Below are positions 58,034 to 64,000 of a DNA stretch of 64,000 nucleotides, piece after piece (position 1 is the stretch's first letter; every line of letters starts with the position of its first letter). This DNA is from Chlamydomonas sphaeroides (taxonomy: Eukaryota > Chlorophyta > Chlorophyceae > Chlamydomonadales > Chlamydomonadaceae), in contig BDDC01000076.1 in NCBI GenBank assembly GCA_001662425.1, positions 14,172-78,171 on the forward strand, in the 5' to 3' direction. Below the pieces are notes generated by a model that was not told where the DNA came from, ran no database searches, and saw nothing but the letters and a program-made list of their open reading frames with translations. The position numbers and the translations under genes were made by a program.

Positions 58034-61000
58034 ATGGCGGAGTACATGAGTTTGGAGGTGTTTGTGCATGGGCTGGAGTTCGCCGACCCCGGCTTCGTGG
58101 ACGCGACGCTCGCAGCCCCGGACACAGGGGCGTGGCCCATCGTGCCGCTGGCCGTGGTGAGCAGCAAGGGCCCGGTGTACACAATGCGCTAGTCAATAAG
58201 CTGACACTGTGTAATAGCAAGCGGAGCCAGGCGGACGCACTGCGTGCTCTTGCGCTGCCGCTGGTGTCAAGATGCCGATGCCGCTAGCACCCGGGCCACC
58301 TGAGCAGCCCACCCGTCCTCTCCGCCTCCTCCCTACCTCCGCCCACAGAGCTTTCAGTTCCTCGACTATCCACTCATTCTGGTCTATCCTAAGCAAGGGG
58401 CGCTCGAAACCGCCGCCGACGCTGGCGTGTTCCCCGCCTTCGGCCAGTCGGGTACGCTTGTGGCCGCTACCTTGGCGGAGCCCAAGCCCATCCCTCGCGC
58501 CCCCCAACCAGCAGCGCCACTCCCTCACCTTCCCCCCCCCCGCAGCCTACTACGACTTCATTCACTTTGATAGCGGCAAGTCGTGCATCCTGCAGGCGGA
58601 TGTCGAGGAGCTGCAGTTCCTGCTGGAGCAGGTGACACACCAAACACCGCCATGCCACGTCTGCTCGTACCGCTAGCTGCTTGTTATTGTTTCCGGCGCA
58701 ACACAGCGGCCCGTTCCCCAAGCCCTATCGTTGATTTGGTCCCATGGACCTCCACAGCCCCCGACTCCGCGTCTCTGCCCGACCCCCAGACGCCGCTGTT
58801 CGCCTCGCTGTTCCACGTCAAGACGCTGCCAAAGCCGACCATGCTCGCGTCCGGCCACACGCCGCTGCTCATCAGCGCGGCGCCGGAGCCGAGCCGCCCC
58901 GCCACGGCGCTGCAGAGCGCCGCCATCCGTCAGGTCGTGCTGTTCAGCCCGGCGGGCGTGGAGGTGGGCACCCTGCACGTCAGCTGCCGCCTAACGCACT
59001 ACGGCCCCCGCGTGCCGCCGCTCTCCACGCTCACCATCCTGCCCGCCAACGCCGCCGCGACGGCCAACTTTGGCACCACGCCGCTCGCCACCGCCAGCGC
59101 GCCGCGGCCAGCCACAGGCCCTCACGGCCGCCCGGGCACCGCCGGCGCCGGGGGACCGGCAACGCGGCCCCTACCCCACGCCGCGTCAGCAGTAGCACCC
59201 GCTGCGGCCTCCTACCGAATGGCGCCGCCAGAGGCAGCACCCTACGCAGCAGCAGCGCCGCACGGCACGCCACAGCGGCCACACACTGCCAGCCTCGTCA
59301 GCCAGGCCCAACCCTGGCCCCAAGCCCAGGCCCAGACGCAGACCTACACCCAGTCCATGGGCACCGGCACCTACAGCTCCGCCGCCATCGCCGCCGCCGT
59401 CAACGCCACCTCACAGCTGCGGCAGCAGCGTCAGGCCGCGGTGGCCGCCGCCATGGCGCCGCCCGCGCCGCCGGCGCTGTTCTTCGCCAACGACCCCCTG
59501 GCGGCGCAGCAGCCCGACCCCTTCCTGCAGCGCGCTCAGCAGCAGGCGACGGCGCACCGCCAGGCCATGGCGCCGCACGGCGGCCCAGCGGCGGCGGGCT
59601 ACCCGCGCCCCTACCCGCACACGTTGACCGGACAGCCCGGCACCCAGCGGCCCAGCAGCGCGGACGTGATGGCGCGCGAGGCGCAGTACGAGCAGGACGC
59701 GCTGTACGGCGATGCATACGATGAGCAGTCGTACGAGTACGACGGGGAGGCGCGGGAGGAGGAGGCGGCGGACGGCGGCGGAGGCGAGCGTGACCAGCAG
59801 CGGCGGCGCGGGCGGGGCCGGGGCCCTCCCGAGATGCCCGGCCACGCCTTCCTGCAGGCCATGTTTTCGCCCACTGGCGGCCACCTGGACAGCCGGATAG
59901 CGTCGCAGGAGCGGGCGGTGGCCCGCGCGGCCCGAGCCTACAAGGCCGTGCTCACGGCGCGCAAGGAGTTCGTGGGGTCGGGCGGCAAGCCCGGGTCCGG
60001 CGCGGCCAGGAGCGGGCGGGCGCAGGGGGTTCTGCAGACGCCCGGCCGGCCGGCGACGGCGCCCTCGGGCCCCGCGCAGGCTAGCCGCACGGCGACGGCC
60101 AGCGCCCGGCCGGGGGATGCGCCCGCACGGCCGCGGGAGCTCGTGATGGGGCAGCCGTCGCTGCGGTCAGACCGCGTCGCCGCGACGCCGGTCACGCCGC
60201 ACCGAGTGGCCTGGGCGCCGGACGTGTCCTCGCAGGGTGGCGCCGGGGAGGGGCGCACGCCGCAGCGCGCCGCCGCGGCAGCGGCGGCTTCGGTGGCCGC
60301 CGGAACGCCCTCGCGCAAGCGCACGCCGTCGCCGCGGCAGCGGTCCGCGCCGGCGCCGTCCCCCGGTTCCACGCCCAAGTACCGGCCGCACACGGCCGCC
60401 GAGGTGCACTTCTCGCGGCGGCCTGCTACACCCAAGCAGGAGGCCTCGGCCCGGGTGAAGGCAGGCCAGCGCAGCCCCGGGCGGCCAGTCACGCCGCAGC
60501 AGCGTCGGAAAGCCGAGCCGACGCCGCCGCGCCGCCGGGACACGAGCCGAGCTACCACGCTGCGCCGTGCCACGCCACCCGCTGCCAGGGCGTCCGGTCC
60601 GGTCCGCGGCGCGACGCCGGAGCGGCCCCGCAGCGCGACGCGCTCTCTGGCTCGGTCCCGGAGCACCACCCCGGGCAGGCGGTCGCAGTCGAGCTCGGGC
60701 CAGCTGATCAGCCGCAAGAGCGCCAGCCCCGGCAAGCGGAGGGCCGAGGCGGACACGTCCCCTGGCAAGCCCCGGCCCAAGTCGCCGGGCAAGGCACGGC
60801 CCAAGTCGCCGGGGAACAACACCAAGCAGCAGCTGGAGTTCTCGGGCCGCAAGACGACGCCGTCGCTGCGGCGGCGGCCGTCGCCGCGGCGGCGGCGGCG
60901 CCGCTGGGACGAGGGCCCGCCGGAGGGGCGCGGCATGTCGCCGGCTGGTGGAGAGGGCGAGGGCGAGGACGCGGCTGCAGACGGAGAGGCGACGCAGAAG

Positions 61001-64000
61001 CGGCCAGGATCCGCGATGCGGCGTTCGACCAGCGGGCGCAGTGCCGGAAGCGAGAGCGGGAGGGCGACGGTGCCTCGGGGCGGAGCTGTGGGGCGGGAGG
61101 AGGCGGACGAGCTGGAAGAGGGCGAGGAGGAGGGCGACGAGCAGGAGGACGCATCGCAGGCCAGCGGCCGCTCCTCGCGCTCTGGGGCGTCGCTGCCACC
61201 GTTACCGCCAAGGCTGCAGCGCAGCAGCTCGGGCCGGGCGGCCGCGGCGGCGGCGGCGGCGGCGGCTGCAGCGGCGGCGGCCGCTGCCGCCGGCTCGGAC
61301 GCGGACTCAGACTACGTAGCCGAGGCCGCGGCCAGGGCGGCGGCGGCCGCTGCGGCGGCGGCGATGGGCAGCGATGGCGGCGCCGCTGCGGCGCCGAGGC
61401 TTGGCAAGGCCGCGAGCGCGCCAGCCGCCGCCACCGCCGGCGGTGCCGGAACGTTCCAGATGACGTCAGTGCTGCTGTGGGAGGTGGGCGCCGCAGCTGC
61501 CGACGCCCCGTGCGCCAAGCGCCCGTGCTGGGGCGAAACCAGGCACTCCCGCATGTGCTCACGCGCAACCCCGTCCGTATGCACCTCTGCACCCCAGCCT
61601 TGCTGCACACCGTGTCCTTGCACATCCGCCTCAGCCAACCCTCAGCCATCTCCCCACCGGCCCCCACCAGGTGATGAGCATGGTGACAATGCGCACCGTG
61701 CTGTCCTCCGCCATCAGCGCCATGGGCGGCCAGATGAACGGCATGGCCTCGCAGCTGGCGGCGCAGGCGGCGGCGGCAGCCATGCAGAGCGTGCAGCCCT
61801 GGCTGGCGACGCCCGGGCAGGGGCAGGCGCCGGGCGGGCCACCGCCGGCCATGATGACGGCTCAGATGATGGCGGTGAGGGCCGGGCTAAGCTTGGGGTT
61901 CATTCAATCGACATGTGGCCATCGCTACATAGCCGATCAGCAACTCCTACGCGTCGCCTGGGCGACTTGCACGTGGGGAAGCTTGTCAGCATGCAAAGGG
62001 CCGAGCGCTGTGACCTCGGCTCGCCACATGCTCTGACCTGTGTGCCTCCCTGCTTCCGGTCAACGCCCCGCAGAACATACCGCCCGGCATGCCCATCTAC
62101 GTGACGCCGCCGCCGCATCAGCAGCAGCAGCAGCAGCAGCCCATGGGGGCCACGCAGCCCTACATGCCAGCCTGGGGCGGCGCCGCCGGGCCGCAGCACA
62201 CGCCGCCGCCGTACCCGCAGCAGTCGCCGCCGTACGGCGGGACGCCGTACGCGCAGCAGTACGCTGCGCAGCAGCAGGCAGCGATGCCGGCCCCAGGCGC
62301 CAGGGCAAGCGACGGCGAGCCGCCAGGCGGCGGAGCGGCGCTGCGCGGCAGCCGGCGCTCCTCCAAACGCTCCTCCAAGCGCACCTCGGAGGCGTCCTCC
62401 GTGCCCAGCGGAGGTGCGCAGCCTGCCGCCGCCAGCCTAGCCTTTTGCAGGCGGCCCAGCTCTGCATCATCGCGCCGGCGTTGGGGTCCTGGGGCTGCAT
62501 TCCAGTGCCCCCTGCTTCCACTCGTAAGCGCTGCGGCCATTCACAGAGCGCTTAAAACAGCCCCCCTGGTGCTGTCGCTGCTGCCTCGCAGGCCCGCGCG
62601 CCTTTGGCCGGCTGCAGTCCTTCATGGTCCGCCCCGCGGCGTCGCGGCCGCCGACTGCGCCGGCGGCGCGCGGCAGCGAACGCGGCTCCGCCACCGCGTC
62701 CTCGGTGCCCGACACCGACGCCGGCTACAGCGAGGATGGCTTCGTGGCCCCCTCGGAGGCCTCGGGCGCCTCCACACGGCCGCGTGAGTGCGCGCTGCTG
62801 GGCCCGCCTGCGGCCGCGCCTGGGCCCCACCCGTGCTTCCTGCAGCGCCTTGATGCCGGTCCGGCGCGCTTGCGAAGGGGCAGAGGCACAGGCGGTTGGG
62901 GCGGCAGGGTGAGGCCCCTGTGGCGTCAGGCGCCGACCCTCTGCTGCGCGTGCCGCTGCGCCGCGCATCGCAGGCACGGCCGCGTCCGGCGGCCTGGCGC
63001 GGAAGCAGTCGGTGCGGGTGCGCCTGAGCGCGGGCTCCAGCGAGATCGCGTCGGAGGAGGGCGCGGGCGACAGCACGCTCACCGCCTCGCCGGGCGGCTG
63101 GATCAAGGACCCGCAGCGCGCGGCGCCCGCAGCCGCCAAGGCCAGGTGCGCTCGAGGGCTTTTGTCTGGCTGTCGCGGCGTCCTCTGCGGCTGCGCGCGT
63201 GCTGCGCTCTGCCTGCGTGCCACCCTGGTCAGCCGCCGTACGCTTGCTGGACTGGTGGGAGCTTGCAGTGTCGTGATATGTACCACGGCTTCGTCGCCCA
63301 CCGTACAGGGAGTCGAGCGAGTCGGTGTCGTACGACGAAGACTTTGATGAGGAGCCGCTCGCCGCCGCCGCTGCCGCCGCCGCCGTCAGCCACGCTGCCT
63401 CGCGCAAGTCGCTGGCGCCACCTCGGAGCGAGGCGGGCGATGACGAGTACGAGGACGAGTTCGACGAGACGGATGAGGAGGAGGTGGTGATGGAGGATGT
63501 GGGAGACGACGAGGCCGAGGACGGCGCCGCCGCGAAGAGGGCCGCCAGCCGCCCGGCGGCGGCCAGCGCCGGCGGCGCGAGCAGCGTGGCGGCGGGCTCG
63601 GGACTGTCGGCCGAGGGCAGTGCAATGGGCTCGCGGTTCCGGGTGGAGCGGACCAAGAGCAAGGTGGCGTTTTCGGTGCCGGAGGAGTTCAGGTGCGGCT
63701 GGGGCGCGGGTGCGTGCTGGGCTGCAGGCTCCTGCGCTGGGGCTGCGTGCAGTGGCCGGTTTTGCTTGGCGGGAAACTCATCCTCGCAGCCCTGCAGCTG
63801 CACGGCCGAGGCGGCGGGGACCAGGGCGTGGCGGCGCTGCAAGCTAGATGCCGTTCCAATGCTGCCTGCGCCGTGGCGTGTCCTGGTGCGGCGTGTGCTC
63901 CCCCTCCCCCGCAGGGCCCCCCGCAGCGAGTCCACGGTGGTGAGCGAGGCCTCCTCCGAGGTGGGCCCGCTGCCCGCCACGGGCCGCAGCCGCCACGGCC
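58034..64000 (+). CDS. MAP10-like microtubule-associated protein, 3' end cut by the window
   Basis: Exons: 58034-58156, 58349-58451, 58546-58631, 58790-61483, 61671-61874, 62074-62413, 62592-62783, 62974-63145, 63309-63692, 63915->64000; more than 1460 aa. The first 150 residues read MAEYMSLEVFVHGLEFAD, FQFLDYPLILVYP, YDFIHFDSGKSCILQADVEE, LQFLLEQTPLFASLFHV and VLFSPAGVEVGTLHVSCRLT. This parallels the N-terminal domain of vertebrate MAP10/KIAA1383 (LELLV-x-x-V, F-x-LLDFPPLLVHP, F-GRGKSCLF, TPLYTLLLQLP, GEQIGDIALGYRLTD). That protein binds and stabilises microtubules at the spindle midzone, and its homologues follow cilia. The remainder is disordered: a basic KSPGK-type region (about 730-760), a poly-Ala run, a Gln/Pro-rich stretch with a CAG run, and acidic SYDEDFDEE and DDEYEDEFDETDEEE clusters. 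Nine introns keep frame. Confidence 0.8.
60730..60815 (+). repeat. Ser-Pro-Gly-Lys coding repeat
   Basis: About five copies of an SPGK(P/A)RPK-type unit in the MAP10-like protein. It is positively charged and of the kind that binds the acidic microtubule surface. Confidence 0.7.
61236..61288 (+). repeat. poly-Ala coding run
   Basis: A GCG/GCC/GCT run encoding about 18 consecutive alanines (with one Gly-Arg lead-in) in the MAP10-like protein. Confidence 0.85.
62115..62141 (+). repeat. CAG repeat coding poly-Gln
   Basis: CATCAGCAGCAGCAGCAGCA and on, giving His followed by seven Gln, in the Gln/Pro-rich exon of the MAP10-like gene. Confidence 0.9.

Noticed and set aside
57634..58182. Minus-strand open frame across the divergent promoter region
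   Set aside because: It overlaps the first MAP10-like exon in antisense and shows no domain, bias or splice support.

Overview
The window looks like nuclear DNA of a green alga, most likely a chlorophycean. It is very GC-rich. Its genes are cut by many short GC-rich introns (GTGAG/GTAAG donors, polypyrimidine-CAG acceptors). Several genes carry TGTAA just past the stop, the usual chlorophycean poly(A) signal. Proteins are padded with Ala/Gly/Ser/Pro low-complexity stretches, and a cellulase carries a (Ser-Pro)n linker with a Cys-rich tail as in volvocine algae. No operon, phage, CRISPR or bacterial gene organisation is present. I rebuilt the genes by hand from reading frames, intron phases and splice sites. 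For every complete model the summed exon length is a multiple of three.

Layout from left to right. (1) <163-2905 (-): 5' part of a PAS-like signalling protein. (2) 3345-6173 (-): 8-exon conserved protein of unknown function that resembles a family I associate with bacteria. (3) 7581-10690 (-): nuclear protein with a DEK_C domain and four tandem PC4 domains; a decayed copy of its last exon lies at 6534-6665. (4) 12137-15010 (-): Ser/Pro-rich protein of unknown function. (5) 16383-18414 (-): glyoxalase/VOC-fold protein. (6) 19164-24217 (+): ABC1/UbiB-type (ADCK2-like) atypical kinase. A gene-free stretch of about 2 kb follows. (7) 26263-33295 (-) and (8) 33591-36975 (-): two large alpha-helical, ARM-like proteins. 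(9) about 37282-40173 (+): TauE/SafE-family membrane protein. (10) 41666-45626 (+): a third ARM-like protein. (11) 45959-46689 (-): ribosomal protein eL38. (12) 47065-49013 (+): small secreted Cys-rich protein whose first intron holds a 360-base assembly gap. (13) 50293-53707 (-): secreted GH9 endoglucanase. (14) 54502-57572 (-): coiled-coil DUF4795/QRICH2-like protein. (15) 58034->64000 (+): MAP10-like microtubule-associated protein, cut by the window end.

The genes have unrelated housekeeping, signalling, wall and cytoskeletal jobs, as expected for a plant-type nuclear locus. The clearest functional pairing is the head-to-head couple 14/15, both candidate ciliary proteins, which share a 461-bp intergenic region. 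Recurrent oddities are GC-AG introns (four are needed to keep frames open), very short coding exons (down to the ATG alone), and minisatellites inside introns or Ser-Pro coding DNA. Exact starts are least certain for genes 1, 7, 9, 13 and 14.
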